A stretch of DNA of 64,000 nt from Tetrapisispora phaffii CBS 4417 (lineage: Eukaryota > Ascomycota > Saccharomycetes > Saccharomycetales > Saccharomycetaceae), in NCBI RefSeq assembly GCF_000236905.1, contig NC_016528.1:72001-136000 (forward strand), written 5' to 3'. Below are positions 1 through 9,858 of this stretch, in pieces. A program made the translations under genes and the position numbers. The notes beneath the pieces were generated by a model. It saw only the letters and a program-made list of their open reading frames with translations. It made no database searches and was not told where the DNA came from. Positions within the stretch are counted from its first letter, which is position 1. Each line of letters starts with the position of its first letter.

Positions 1-130
1 GGCTGTCGACAGCGTCGGCAGCGCATTCGCCGTCGCGAACGCACGGCTGGAGGTAGGACACCGAGCCAGCGGTGCGATGTTGGGTGAAGCAGATGAGGGC
101 CTGCCTTTCGACACCAGGAAAGGAATCAGC

Positions 131-243
131 AACGTGCAAGGTGGAACGAGCAACGTGCGACAGATAAGATGGTCTGCGGTATGTCAGCGTGTTGGCGGTG
201 GCAGTGGCGGTGCAACACACGACTTCGTGCATTCCGCCACGTT
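131..243 (+). promoter_or_regulatory. Three CACGTT Pho4-type sites upstream of PHO84
   Basis: AACGTG occurs at 131-136 and 152-157 and CACGTT at 238-243, about 300, 280 and 194 bases before the PHO84 start codon. In S. cerevisiae the bHLH factor Pho4 activates PHO84 during phosphate starvation through CACGTG/CACGTT sites. Three such half-conserved E-boxes within 113 bp fit that role. Assignment to Pho4 is inference from motif and gene identity. Confidence 0.6.
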
Positions 244-292
244 TTGCAATACTTGTTTTATTGGGTCGAGTGGCTGTCTGCCACCAAATGCA

Positions 293-320
293 ATAGAATG
301 TCGACTTGTCGACATTCTAT
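293..320. repeat. 28-bp palindrome just upstream of the PHO84 TATA box
   Basis: Two perfect 13-bp arms, ATAGAATGTCGAC and its complement, are separated by only TT (306-307). The palindrome ends 8 bp before the TATA box. It could be a dimeric factor site or a cruciform-forming sequence. I do not recognise a known factor for it. Confidence 0.85.
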
Positions 321-328
321 CTGCCCCA

Positions 329-336
329 TATATAAA
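329..336 (+). promoter_or_regulatory. TATA box of PHO84
   Basis: TATATAAA lies 95 bases upstream of the ATG at 432. It also decides the start: an in-frame ATG at 339 is only 2 bases past the TATA box, so it cannot be in the transcript, and the ATG at 432 is used. Confidence 0.7.
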
Positions 337-431
337 CCATGCCAATGTCACTCGTTGGTCTCGTGTTTCCCACCTCTCTCATCTTGCCTCTTATCCACCT
401 TCTGCCTCAACACACCAGCAACAACAACCGC

Positions 432-2168
432 ATGTCCCAAGCACAACAACAAAACCTTACAGAAGGTGGTAATACCGCTTTCCACAACTTCGTTAACGAT
501 TTTGCACACATCGATGATCCCTTAGAGAGAAGAAGACTCGCTTTACAAAAAATTGACGAGGCCGCTTTCGGCTGGTACCACATCAAGGCCATTCTAGTTG
601 CGGGCGTCGGCTTCCTTACTGACGCCTATGACATTTTTGCTATCAACTTGGGTGTCTCAATGATGTCTTACGTCTACTGGCAAGGCCACATGCCTTCGTC
701 CACCACTACTTTATTGAAGGTCTCTACGTCTGTCGGTACAGTCTTTGGTCAAGTTGGCTTCGGTACTTTAGCCGACGTCGTTGGTCGTAAGAAAATTTAC
801 GGTTTAGAATTAATTGTCGTCATTGTCACCACTATCTTACAATGTACTGCCGGCCAATCTCCAGCTGTAAACTTCGTCGCTATTCTAACAACCTACAGAA
901 TCGTCATGGGTATCGGTATCGGTGGTGACTATCCATTGTCTTCGATCATCACTTCCGAGTTCTCGACTACAAAATGGAGAGGTGCCATTATGGGTGCCGT
1001 CTTTGCCAACCAGGCATGGGGTCAAATCCTTGGTGGTATCATTGCAATCATCTTGGTCGCCGCTTACAAAGGTGACTTAGAAGGTGCCAATACTGGTTTG
1101 GAATGTGGTTTGGAATGTCAAAGAGCCTGTGACCAAATGTGGAGAATCTTGATTGGTTTTGGTGCTCTGCCAGGTTTGATCGCATTGTACTTCAGACTAA
1201 CCATCCCGGAATCCCCAAGATACCATTTGGACGTTAACTTGGAGTTGAACCAAACTTTAACTGCTGGCAGTGTTGATTCAATCCCAACCGACGACGAAAA
1301 GAAACCACAATTCAACACTACTGTCCATTCCATCGGCCCAGAACAAACTACAAGAGATATAGAAAATCTAGAAGGTAAAAAACCAAAGGTCTCATTCAGG
1401 GACTTCTGTCATCACTTTGGTCAATGGAAATACGGTAAGATTTTACTAGGTACCGCCGGTACTTGGTTCATGTTAGATGTCGCTTTCTATGGTTTAGCTT
1501 TAAATTCAGCTGTCATTTTACAGACTATCGGTTATGCCTCCTCAAACAATGTTTACCAAAAGCTATACAACTCTGCTGCTGGTAATTTGATTTTAATCTG
1601 TGCCGGTTCCTTACCAGGTTATTGGTGTTCTGTCTTCACCATTGATATAATCGGTAGAAAACCAATCCAGATCATGGGATTTGTATTATTAACTGCTTTA
1701 TTCTGTATCATTGGTTTTGCGTACGATAAATTATCAGACAGTGGTCTATTAGCATTATATGTTTTATGCCAATTCTTCTGTAACTTCGGTCCAAATGTTA
1801 CCACTTTCATTATTCCAGGTGAAATTTTCCCAACGAGATACAGATCTACTGCCCACGGTATTTCCGCTGCCAGTGGTAAAATCGGTGCCATTATTGCTCA
1901 GACTGCTTTAGGTACTTTAATCAGTCACAACTGTGCCAGAGATGGTAAACCAGAAAATTGTTGGTTGAAACATGTTATGCAAATCTTTGCTTTGTTCATG
2001 CTTGTCGGTACTTTGCTATCTTTCTTAGTCCCAGAAACTAAGAGAATGACTTTGGAGGAAATCGCTGAGAAATATCATGATGAAGTTGATCCATCTAAAA
2101 TGAGAAGAGTCGAAAGTTCTGAAAATGAATCTGTCGACGAACAGCGTATTCATTCTGAAAGCGTTTAA
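432..2168 (+). CDS. PHO84: High-affinity inorganic phosphate/H+ symporter Pho84
   Basis: The 578-residue protein is close in length to S. cerevisiae Pho84 (587) and alignable throughout. It is a plasma-membrane major-facilitator carrier of the phosphate:H+ symporter type. Near residues 22-45 it has the conserved start ending DPLERRRLAL. GFLTDAYDIFAINL marks TM1, GTLADVVGRKKIYG is the MFS loop motif, and GIGGDYPLSS is the family signature. A hydrophilic central loop (roughly residues 275-345) separates two six-helix halves, and the second half carries IIGRKPIQ and PTRYRSTAHG. The start at 432 is set by the TATA box at 329-336 and by homology. The upstream CACGTT sites suggest phosphate-starvation control. 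Identity is very secure. Confidence 0.97.
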   Translation: MSQAQQQNLTEGGNTAFHNFVNDFAHIDDPLERRRLALQKIDEAAFGWYHIKAILVAGVGFLTDAYDIFAINLGVSMMSYVYWQGHMPSSTTTLLKVSTSVGTVFGQVGFGTLADVVGRKKIYGLELIVVIVTTILQCTAGQSPAVNFVAILTTYRIVMGIGIGGDYPLSSIITSEFSTTKWRGAIMGAVFANQAWGQILGGIIAIILVAAYKGDLEGANTGLECGLECQRACDQMWRILIGFGALPGLIALYFRLTIPESPRYHLDVNLELNQTLTAGSVDSIPTDDEKKPQFNTTVHSIGPEQTTRDIENLEGKKPKVSFRDFCHHFGQWKYGKILLGTAGTWFMLDVAFYGLALNSAVILQTIGYASSNNVYQKLYNSAAGNLILICAGSLPGYWCSVFTIDIIGRKPIQIMGFVLLTALFCIIGFAYDKLSDSGLLALYVLCQFFCNFGPNVTTFIIPGEIFPTRYRSTAHGISAASGKIGAIIAQTALGTLISHNCARDGKPENCWLKHVMQIFALFMLVGTLLSFLVPETKRMTLEEIAEKYHDEVDPSKMRRVESSENESVDEQRIHSESV

Positions 2169-3117
2169 TGAATTAAGTTTTATTTCACAAACTAGTAGCA
2201 TTTACCAATAAAAATTTCATTACTTATAGATTTTTAAACATTGCATGAAAAACAACACAAAAATAAACTTTGAAGTATTCAAAAAATGACATCTAATTCT
2301 GCCACCTGACTTTTATATATATAACCAACTTTAATAGAAGTTTCTAAAAAATAGGCATACATCTAATACATACAATATGATTTAATAAGCGGAACAATAG
2401 TTAAGTAGCGCTTTGAATTGAGGTTTCGGAACGTAACACCTTATTGACATGTCAATATGAAGAAGCTCAATACAGTGAAGCAAGAACAAATAAGAGAAAG
2501 TTCATCAAATTGTATGTACTGACTCTACTGACCCTATATAAATAGTAGCTGCAGTTCGTTCAACAAATTCTTTTGTGAAGGTCTGGATTTCGAATTAAAT
2601 CGTTTTTTAACTGGATACCTGTAATTGATAGATTAACATAGTGCTATTATGCGACTCCTAACTTTGGTGAGAAAAGCACCACTTATTGAATATTATTGAA
2701 TGTTTCTAAAGGATTCTACGTTCCTTTTTGTGAAGGTCAGGAGAGGAGGTTTAGACATGGAAGCTTAAAGTATCTACAATCTTATTTGTAAAGACAAATT
2801 AAACAATTAACAACGTTGATAAAAGCTTAAAGTTATTGGCCATAGTAATGATGGATTATGATAAACGCTAAGTAGTTATGCATAACCTCAGCACCATGGT
2901 GATGCTATTCTCTTCAGTAATACTGCTATTTAGCCGGATATATTTTGGTAAGGGTAAGCGATCAGTTCTCTATAGGTGATCTATATGGAAATATATAATA
3001 TATGTAAGCGACGACGTGAACAATTGCTTGTCTTATATGCATGTAACTTTCGTATAAGGTCCTTTCACTGGAGCATTTTAATCAGATCTCGTAGGAATAT
3101 TGATTCTGTAAAATATT
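2169..3117. other. Intergenic, PHO84 3' region; no gene seen
   Basis: About 950 AT-rich bases with no credible open frame. A short phrase, TTTTGTGAAGGTC, occurs twice (near 2572 and 2727), and a TATATAAATAG lies near 2535. This could be the residue of a decayed LTR, but I cannot align it to the LTR families defined elsewhere in the window. Confidence 0.5.
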
Positions 3118-3879
3118 AGTCAGAATTATTGTAGTGTATGTGGCAGAACTAAGTGTCGTGACACTTTGAGTTCGGAAACAACTGATCACTTACTAATGGG
3201 AAAGAAGGTTCTACAACAATCTTCCAAAGGACAGATGAAAACTTTTCACTACAATGTAAATGGCTGCGTGATAAACACAGATGTGCAATAAAGCACTTAC
3301 CATCTTAGGAAGCCGAACATATGTACGTGTTCATTCAACTGTCAGATAAATTCATATATAAGGAGGACATCTAAATTCTACATAGATTTGTATTAAATAT
3401 ATTAATAAAAGGATTAATCGATTATTTAACTATTAAGAAGATGGACTACTGGAAAGCAACTAACGACACTGCTCAATAGTTGAATTCATTGCTTTAATAT
3501 ATTAATAGTTGTTAGATTATATACTATATAATCAGATTAATCTCTCTGGTCTCTTGGACCTGGATCAATGAATTATTTACCATTGATTACCGGGGTTTAT
3601 ATATACATAATATTTCAATCTTCTGTTCTGTCCAACGAGACGACGTCGTCGAATTGAGCACGTACGGCAGACTGATGGTTCTACAGTACTATTTATGCAT
3701 TAGAAAGTCTGCTATTACACTCTCGTGAACATTATTGTTTCAGTTTTACAACAATAGTCTCGTAAAGAGGTAATATCTGGTATCGTATATTCACTTATAC
3801 GTCCAGTGACATTTCCAACAGACACTAACGACACTAACTTAGATGTTGGTACTAACCAACATAAGCTTGTTTCTCCACA
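3118..3879 (+). mobile_element. Solo LTR, family A (older subtype), split by an LTR-B
   Basis: Two pieces, 3118-3469 and 3826-3879, add up to 406 bp, exactly the length of the intact LTRs of the Ty4-like element at 30440-34498. They align with those LTRs end to end. The first base is A instead of the expected T (AGTCAG for TGTCAG); the end is ...TCTCCACA. Sequence variants (for example GTTCGGAAACAACTGATCAC) are shared with the copy at 29695 but not with the young element, so it belongs to an older subtype. No target-site duplication is visible at its outer ends. It ends 126 bp before tRNA-Gln. Confidence 0.9.
3470..3820 (-). mobile_element. Solo LTR, family B, inserted into LTR-A
   Basis: Read on the minus strand it begins TGTTGGAAATG and ends TGAGCA, matching the copies at 30099 and 44685 along its length; it is 351 bp against 353 in the others. 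It is flanked by a perfect 5-bp target-site duplication GACAC (3465-3469 and 3821-3825), so it inserted into the LTR-A already there. TG...CA termini and a 5-bp duplication are typical of yeast Ty1/copia LTRs. No internal region remains. Confidence 0.9.
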
Positions 3880-3890
3880 GCTGGTTTCAC

Positions 3891-3905
3891 GCTTGTTTCG
3901 CCGCA
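3891..3905 (+). repeat. Stray LTR-A 3' end fragment
   Basis: The 15 bases GCTTGTTTCGCCGCA repeat the last 15 bases of LTR-A with one mismatch, 11 bp beyond the complete LTR-A end. It is probably the remnant of an earlier insertion at the same hotspot upstream of tRNA-Gln. Confidence 0.45.
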
Positions 3906-4005
3906 ATAAATTACCCGATCCGGAAAATACGACATAAAGATGCTAGCTCCCGAAGTAACAGCCTCTCTTAGTCCACAGTCCGTCTTATCGGGGTAGTTTT
4001 CAGAC

Positions 4006-4077
4006 GGTCTCATAGTGTAGTGGTTATCACAGTCGGTTCTGATCCGACTAACCCCAGTTCGAATCCGGGTGGGACCT
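4006..4077 (+). tRNA. tRNA-Gln (anticodon CUG)
   Basis: This 72-nt cloverleaf has an acceptor stem GGTCTCA/TGGGACC and discriminator T4077. The D-arm box is TAGTGTAGTGG, the anticodon stem GTCGG/CCGAC carries loop TTCTGAT with anticodon CTG at 4039-4041, and the T-arm is CCCCAGTTCGAATCCGGG. There is no intron. It is followed by a Pol III T-run. LTRs crowd its 5' side. Confidence 0.96.
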
Positions 4078-4079
4078 TG

Positions 4080-4097
4080 CCCCCTTTTTTTAGGGGG
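4080..4097 (+). terminator. Pol III terminator of tRNA-Gln
   Basis: A run of seven T (4085-4091) lies 8 bases after the tRNA. It sits in the loop of a small C5/G5 inverted repeat (4080-4084 with 4093-4097). Confidence 0.8.
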
Positions 4098-4414
4098 ACT
4101 GTGCTGGGAGTTTCCTTATTTGCGTTTTTCCTTTTTTCTCGTTTCTTTTTTTTGTGTCCGTTTGCTAAGAAACGGCGCACACCCCCAAAGTAGGGCAACG
4201 GACGACGCCTCACAGACTTCCGCAGGAGCCGGTAGCGTTGTTTGTGTAACATCTGCACTACGGCCGGTAAGTGGCACGCCTTCATTCCCGCTTGTTCTCA
4301 AACAGATCACTATTGCAGCGAAACACCGCACGACAAAGACAAAATTAGATGCGTTGATAAAAGGGGCACGCATTGCTGCACGGGGATGCTCTCCTGTTTA
4401 GCCGTTGCTGATAC

Positions 4415-4452
4415 ATTGCGCAGCACAGCTAGTCATCAGCTGTCTGCGCAAT
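4415..4452. repeat. Imperfect hairpin, 15 bp stem
   Basis: ATTGCGCAG-C-ACAGCT (4415-4430) pairs with AGCTGT-CTGCGCAAT (4438-4452), leaving a single bulged C and the 7-nt loop AGTCATC. Its 3' foot abuts the strand 4453-4461 that can pair with 4223-4231. Confidence 0.8.
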
Positions 4453-4584
4453 CGGCTCCTGTAGCTGTAAAAATGCCGCACGCCACCCAGCGTCGTCAGC
4501 AGACGGTGGGCGCTGCTCCCACGGGTTACCTCAGCCGAGCTCTCCGCCCGGCTAACATCGCCTGTCGGCAGGCCGCTAACGCAC

Positions 4585-4622
4585 GCCCACTGACTCGCCG
4601 GCTCGCCGGCGAGTCAGTGGGC
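4585..4622. repeat. Perfect 17-bp GC-rich hairpin with CTCG loop
   Basis: GCCCACTGACTCGCCGG (4585-4601) and its exact complement (4606-4622) flank the tetraloop CTCG. It contains TGACTC on both arms, five-sixths of a Gcn4-type half site, but the symmetry extends far beyond any factor site. It is one of the strongest inverted repeats in the window. Confidence 0.95.
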
Positions 4623-4979
4623 ACCTGCCTAACGGGAGGCCGCCGCCGCAAGAAAATCTTTTTCGTAGGCAGAACGCCGCCCGCGCTAGGCAGAGCAGTT
4701 TAAAAAGAACTGCCACCGATTTCCAGTTCGACACTTTCGAGTTGTAACAAATTGGATTCAACGACTTCGTCATTTTCGATTGTCAGCATATCAGCGTTGC
4801 GCAAGGTTAATCCTGTAGAACAGTGACTTTATATCGCAATAATAGGTGATAAATCAAAGATACAAACATACGAAACCATAAATATAATGAATGGTATATA
4901 AATATTAAGATATATAAATACTCAGTTGAATATATGTTTGTTTGTGGTTGATTTGAGAGTGGTCTATTCTGTTGAGTGA

Positions 4980-5687
<708 letters not shown>

Positions 5688-5980
5688 CTAAATAAATAGT
5701 GCTAATCAAAGAGGCATCTGTAAGAGTTATCAATACATATTAAAATAAATCATCACAATATCTTGAAAAAAATGTAATCATAATTTCTAGTAATCTATAT
5801 ATGTAAAGTTTATGTGATCTTATTGTTTAGAATTTTAAAAAAACAAATTGAAAAGCCAGTGCCCTTAAAACTAATGAACTATAGTAACCTATATTGTAAT
5901 TATTTTATTAAGCGAAGAGAATAATCGAATATTTCTCTAGGAGAGAAAAATTGGTACCCTCAAGCTAACCTTAGTTCTTT

Positions 5981-8900
5981 TTATGTTCCTTTATTCTTTA
6001 ATATTGTCTCATCAATAAAAAAATCAAAAATTTCCAATAATAGACTGGTATTCAAATAACGATTTTGTAACATTCCATGAATCCGTATTGCCGCTATTTT
6101 GGAATTATTCAATCCCACAACTTTACCACTTAGCTCAATCATTAATTTCTGAAGTTGAATTAGGGAATCATTCTTTGCCCTTTCCCTCTCAATACTATCT
6201 CGAGCTATACCATAATCAGCTGTCTGTTTTCTTTTCAACACTCCTTCTTCTCCCCAAATACTTTCCTTAAACATATGTAATACATGATAAATAGTTTGTT
6301 CAGATTCCAATTTCTTTATATGAACTTTCAGATATTTATCAATAGTACTTCCAAGCAATTGCTTCAAAATAGTAAGAATTGCTCGGCCTCTAATCCACGT
6401 CGTGCCTTTGCTATCGTATTTATAAATTGCTATAAATAAATCACATATTGGTTTTATAAAAGACTTTTTAGATCCTTGTAAGTCCGATTTCTGAAAATCT
6501 GCAGCGTTCATACTATTGATGTCTTGCTTAAGTTTTTGATAACTTCCCTTACTTCCTCTACTGCTGCCATTGTTTGCCAACATATTATCCCCAGCTTCTT
6601 CATAGGAATCATTTAATAAAGTATCCGGATCCAGTTCATTTTCACTGGAATATGCTAAGTGTATCTTATTACCATCTATCGAATTAGTGCCATGAGGATT
6701 GTCAGTTTTACTGATATCATCTACTGAGGTAATAGTAGATACATAACTTACTTCATCCAGTGAAAAAGGTGTTGCCGTTGTTAAAAAAGTTCTAAATATA
6801 TCATCATCACAAATTTCTGGTATACTTAATAGTTGAGATAAATAATTTTCCAATCTCACTATTCTTTCCTCAATCAATAATGTCTTCGATACCTGATATT
6901 TCAGCGATAATGTTATTTTTGATGGGAATATGCCACTTTTAACAATATTTCTCATTGAAGTTTGATGTTGGTTTTTCAAGTATGAATTAAGCATAACAAA
7001 TTCATTAAAACGTCTAGGTATTTCCCAGGTTCTTATACTTTCATTCATATTGTACTTAACGTGGATTAAATAATAAGTAACAGCTTTATTTTTTTCGGTC
7101 AGATCATCAATATAATATGAGTTGATTGCAATGTTTGTCCTTAAATACAATCTATGAAAATTTTCTTCTAGTAAGTATTGTTGCTTTGAGGTTTCTGCCT
7201 CATGTAATTCTTTGATAAGGCTAGATCTTGATCTTTGTAATAATTTTAATTGTTTTCTATTATCTGTCAGATTTGCTTTTAATATCAAATGGTCCAGCAA
7301 ATGTATCTCCTTCTCAATACCATCGATCGATATTGTTAATGCAGCTAATTTATTCTTTATTTCTTTGACTGAATTACCTAGTCTATTATTATCAATACCA
7401 AAAGAGATATTTTGAACTGTAGATAAAATACGTTCAGAAATGAGTCGCTTATTTATTTTGTGAGGTTCATCCTGTTGCAAGAAATCTTTATATAACTCAA
7501 CATCATTCTCTTCACGACTTGTGGCCATAATATTAGATGGATCATATGACTTCCTGTGCAGTTCATTATTGCTGTCATCATTTATCACTCGCTCCAACTT
7601 TTGATTGATCTTTGAATTATAGAGTACGGTTCTATCGTTTTTTCTTGTAAGATGTTCCTTTTCAGGTGTTGTTTCTTCAAAATGGTTATAATAAACACTA
7701 GTATACGTAAAACTAGGGAGCGATATCATTATTAAAAACATATCTGTATTTTTAAAAATTTCAAAATATTTCTGAGCAAGAACTTTTTCTGCTTCATCTT
7801 GTAGAATCAACAAGCTTTTCCTACACAATATGCAAGATTCTTGTGTAACCTCACCACATGTAGAAAATAAGATGATGTTCTCCACCAAGCCAGCATCTAG
7901 AGTCCTCATCATTTCTAATCTTTTACCTTTAAAAAATGTGGCAATTATTTGTAGTAATTCTGCTATGTTTAGTTTAGTAAAAACGACAGAAAACTCATTT
8001 GAGTTGAAATGTTCTAAGGGATTTTTAATTTTATCGATGATTTCACAATATTCCACTAAGACATAACCAGATTCATTATAATTATCACGTAAAAATTCCT
8101 TAAATATATTGAAATTTGATTTATCATTTACAACATCTTCAATTCTAATGGCATGACAGTAGCGATTGAACATCGAGACAGATTTCGAAAGATTTTTACT
8201 AATATATCTAGTTAACTTACTATAACTAATGTCTGCCAATTCATTTTGTTGAAGGTAGTTCAACTTATTTTCTATCAAATTTAGTGACAAAACTATCCTT
8301 GAATATGCAACAGCTTTAGATCTTTTTAATTCAGGTTCATATTCAAATTTAGATATTAATTTTATTAATTGAAATAGTTTGAATCGTATCGTGATTACAT
8401 TATCCAATAAACTTAATGATTTTAAATAAAATTCAAAGACGTTGGATGATGGATCATTTAAGAAATTGAAATTTGGTACATCTTGAATAGCTGTATCTGC
8501 ATCAAACCCTAGTTTAAGTTTATCTTGTTCTGTAATCTCTTTCAGTAATATTTCTCTCACAGCATATATCTTATATCTTTCTTCCAAAATACGTTGTGAG
8601 ATATCAATAATTCTCAGATTCCATTGATCTGCACTTGAAAACTTGGCTATTATTGGCACACATATAGAAGCAGTTATTAAATCTCTTAATAAGACTGGCA
8701 CAAATGGCGAGTTCATCTCTTTTTCATCTAGTAGTTGCGGTAAAATAACCTCAAGTCTTTTCTTTATGTAGCTTTCAATCTCTTGATCATGTTTGGTAGC
8801 TCTCAATGACAATGCATGGTGAACCTTGTTTCTTTTATTAAATTCAACCGCTACATTCAAGGAAATATCTGCTCTTTTTGATGTGAGTAAAACAGATTGT

Positions 8901-9436
8901 GTAGCGTCACTATAATTATTTAAGTAATCGGTTACTAAAGGAATTACCTTTAACAATAGGACTTCAGTTACATCAGTGTTCACTAAGCCTCGTTGCAGTT
9001 TAATGATAATATTTATAAGTAAATCTTTAACAGCAAGCACAAATGTATGTTCAACGTCCTCATTTAGTCTTTGGAACCATGTTAAAACAAATGATTCAAT
9101 AATTAAATTAATAATATTATGCAGTTCATCTGATATATCGAAGGGAATACCTTCCTGTATAAATCTTTCTCTCGGCTCCAGTTGTTGACCCTTTAATTTT
9201 GAGCCATATTCTTTTATCAAAACATCATGCAATCTTAACTTTAATTTTAATGGATACACCTTCTTTTTCTCACCATCTGGCTTGAATAGCACTAAATATA
9301 TGCCAATTATAAATATAACTGATGCAAATATTTGAACCTTAAATGGTAATAGATATGATATCGATATATGAAATCCACTTAAAAATATAACAAAAATAAT
9401 CGAGTCTTTTAACCTTGCATCATCGAAAACCAACAT
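5981..9436 (-). CDS. MDM1: Mdm1-type sorting nexin (PXA-PX), ER-vacuole tether
   Basis: The 1151 residues compare with 1127 in S. cerevisiae. Two N-terminal hydrophobic segments (residues 12-30 and 34-50) anchor it in the ER. A PXA domain follows (about 80-270). The middle part (about 400-580) fits the RGS-like region, and residues about 780-890 form a PX domain with RRFNEF and the FPSK segment. The C-terminal 130 residues resemble the nexin-C domain. The family bridges ER and vacuole and affects lipid droplets and organelle inheritance. The acidic, Ser/Asn-rich linker between PX and C-terminal domains is low complexity. Its 3' end faces the URA5 3' end across 293 bp. Confidence 0.9.
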   Translation of the reverse strand: MLVFDDARLKDSIIFVIFLSGFHISISYLLPFKVQIFASVIFIIGIYLVLFKPDGEKKKVYPLKLKLRLHDVLIKEYGSKLKGQQLEPRERFIQEGIPFDISDELHNIINLIIESFVLTWFQRLNEDVEHTFVLAVKDLLINIIIKLQRGLVNTDVTEVLLLKVIPLVTDYLNNYSDATQSVLLTSKRADISLNVAVEFNKRNKVHHALSLRATKHDQEIESYIKKRLEVILPQLLDEKEMNSPFVPVLLRDLITASICVPIIAKFSSADQWNLRIIDISQRILEERYKIYAVREILLKEITEQDKLKLGFDADTAIQDVPNFNFLNDPSSNVFEFYLKSLSLLDNVITIRFKLFQLIKLISKFEYEPELKRSKAVAYSRIVLSLNLIENKLNYLQQNELADISYSKLTRYISKNLSKSVSMFNRYCHAIRIEDVVNDKSNFNIFKEFLRDNYNESGYVLVEYCEIIDKIKNPLEHFNSNEFSVVFTKLNIAELLQIIATFFKGKRLEMMRTLDAGLVENIILFSTCGEVTQESCILCRKSLLILQDEAEKVLAQKYFEIFKNTDMFLIMISLPSFTYTSVYYNHFEETTPEKEHLTRKNDRTVLYNSKINQKLERVINDDSNNELHRKSYDPSNIMATSREENDVELYKDFLQQDEPHKINKRLISERILSTVQNISFGIDNNRLGNSVKEIKNKLAALTISIDGIEKEIHLLDHLILKANLTDNRKQLKLLQRSRSSLIKELHEAETSKQQYLLEENFHRLYLRTNIAINSYYIDDLTEKNKAVTYYLIHVKYNMNESIRTWEIPRRFNEFVMLNSYLKNQHQTSMRNIVKSGIFPSKITLSLKYQVSKTLLIEERIVRLENYLSQLLSIPEICDDDIFRTFLTTATPFSLDEVSYVSTITSVDDISKTDNPHGTNSIDGNKIHLAYSSENELDPDTLLNDSYEEAGDNMLANNGSSRGSKGSYQKLKQDINSMNAADFQKSDLQGSKKSFIKPICDLFIAIYKYDSKGTTWIRGRAILTILKQLLGSTIDKYLKVHIKKLESEQTIYHVLHMFKESIWGEEGVLKRKQTADYGIARDSIERERAKNDSLIQLQKLMIELSGKVVGLNNSKIAAIRIHGMLQNRYLNTSLLLEIFDFFIDETILKNKGT

Positions 9437-9858
9437 GTAGATTTGTATATCCCATAATCATTGAATCGTTTTGTTATATTCAGTAAAAGTTTATATAATT
9501 ACATTATAAAAGTTTGCATTTTTATGTATGAGGTGGTAGGAAAGCGATACTTTAAAATATCTGTAAAGTTTATGTTACGAGAACATAAAAAGACCAAACA
9601 AAGTCAGTCGATGGTATGGCAAAGCAAAAAGCTATTACATTATTATGAATGTACATAATTTAGTTTACAATGATATTTATAGTGTTGTTAATAATATGCA
9701 GACACATAATCTCACCTTGTGAATAGATCAAAGTTCAGAGATCTGTGGTTATAAGAGTAAGTATTTGTCAAGAACGCAATAGCGATGACAGCATGGAAAT
9801 AAATGAAAGGACAAGTAACTCATGATCAATACCCAACCTGATGGCATTATAATTGAAT
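9437..9858. other. Intergenic between MDM1 and TMA23
   Basis: 422 AT-rich bases hold the MDM1 promoter (read leftward) and the TMA23 3' region. I see no gene or clear regulatory motif. Confidence 0.5.

Larger units (their letters stand above)
1..431 (+). promoter_or_regulatory. PHO84 upstream region, GC-rich
   Basis: No supportable gene is seen here. The first 330 bases are clearly richer in G+C than the rest of the window and open with a 12-bp palindrome (2-13, core GTCGAC). The stretch holds three CACGTT-type sites, a 28-bp palindrome and a TATA box, described separately, so it reads as the PHO84 promoter. Short open frames across it overlap the promoter elements and resemble nothing known to me. 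Confidence 0.7.

Noticed and set aside
77..525. Open frames across the PHO84 upstream region
   Set aside because: They overlap promoter motifs and the palindrome, and their translations match nothing; GC-rich DNA produces long frames by chance.
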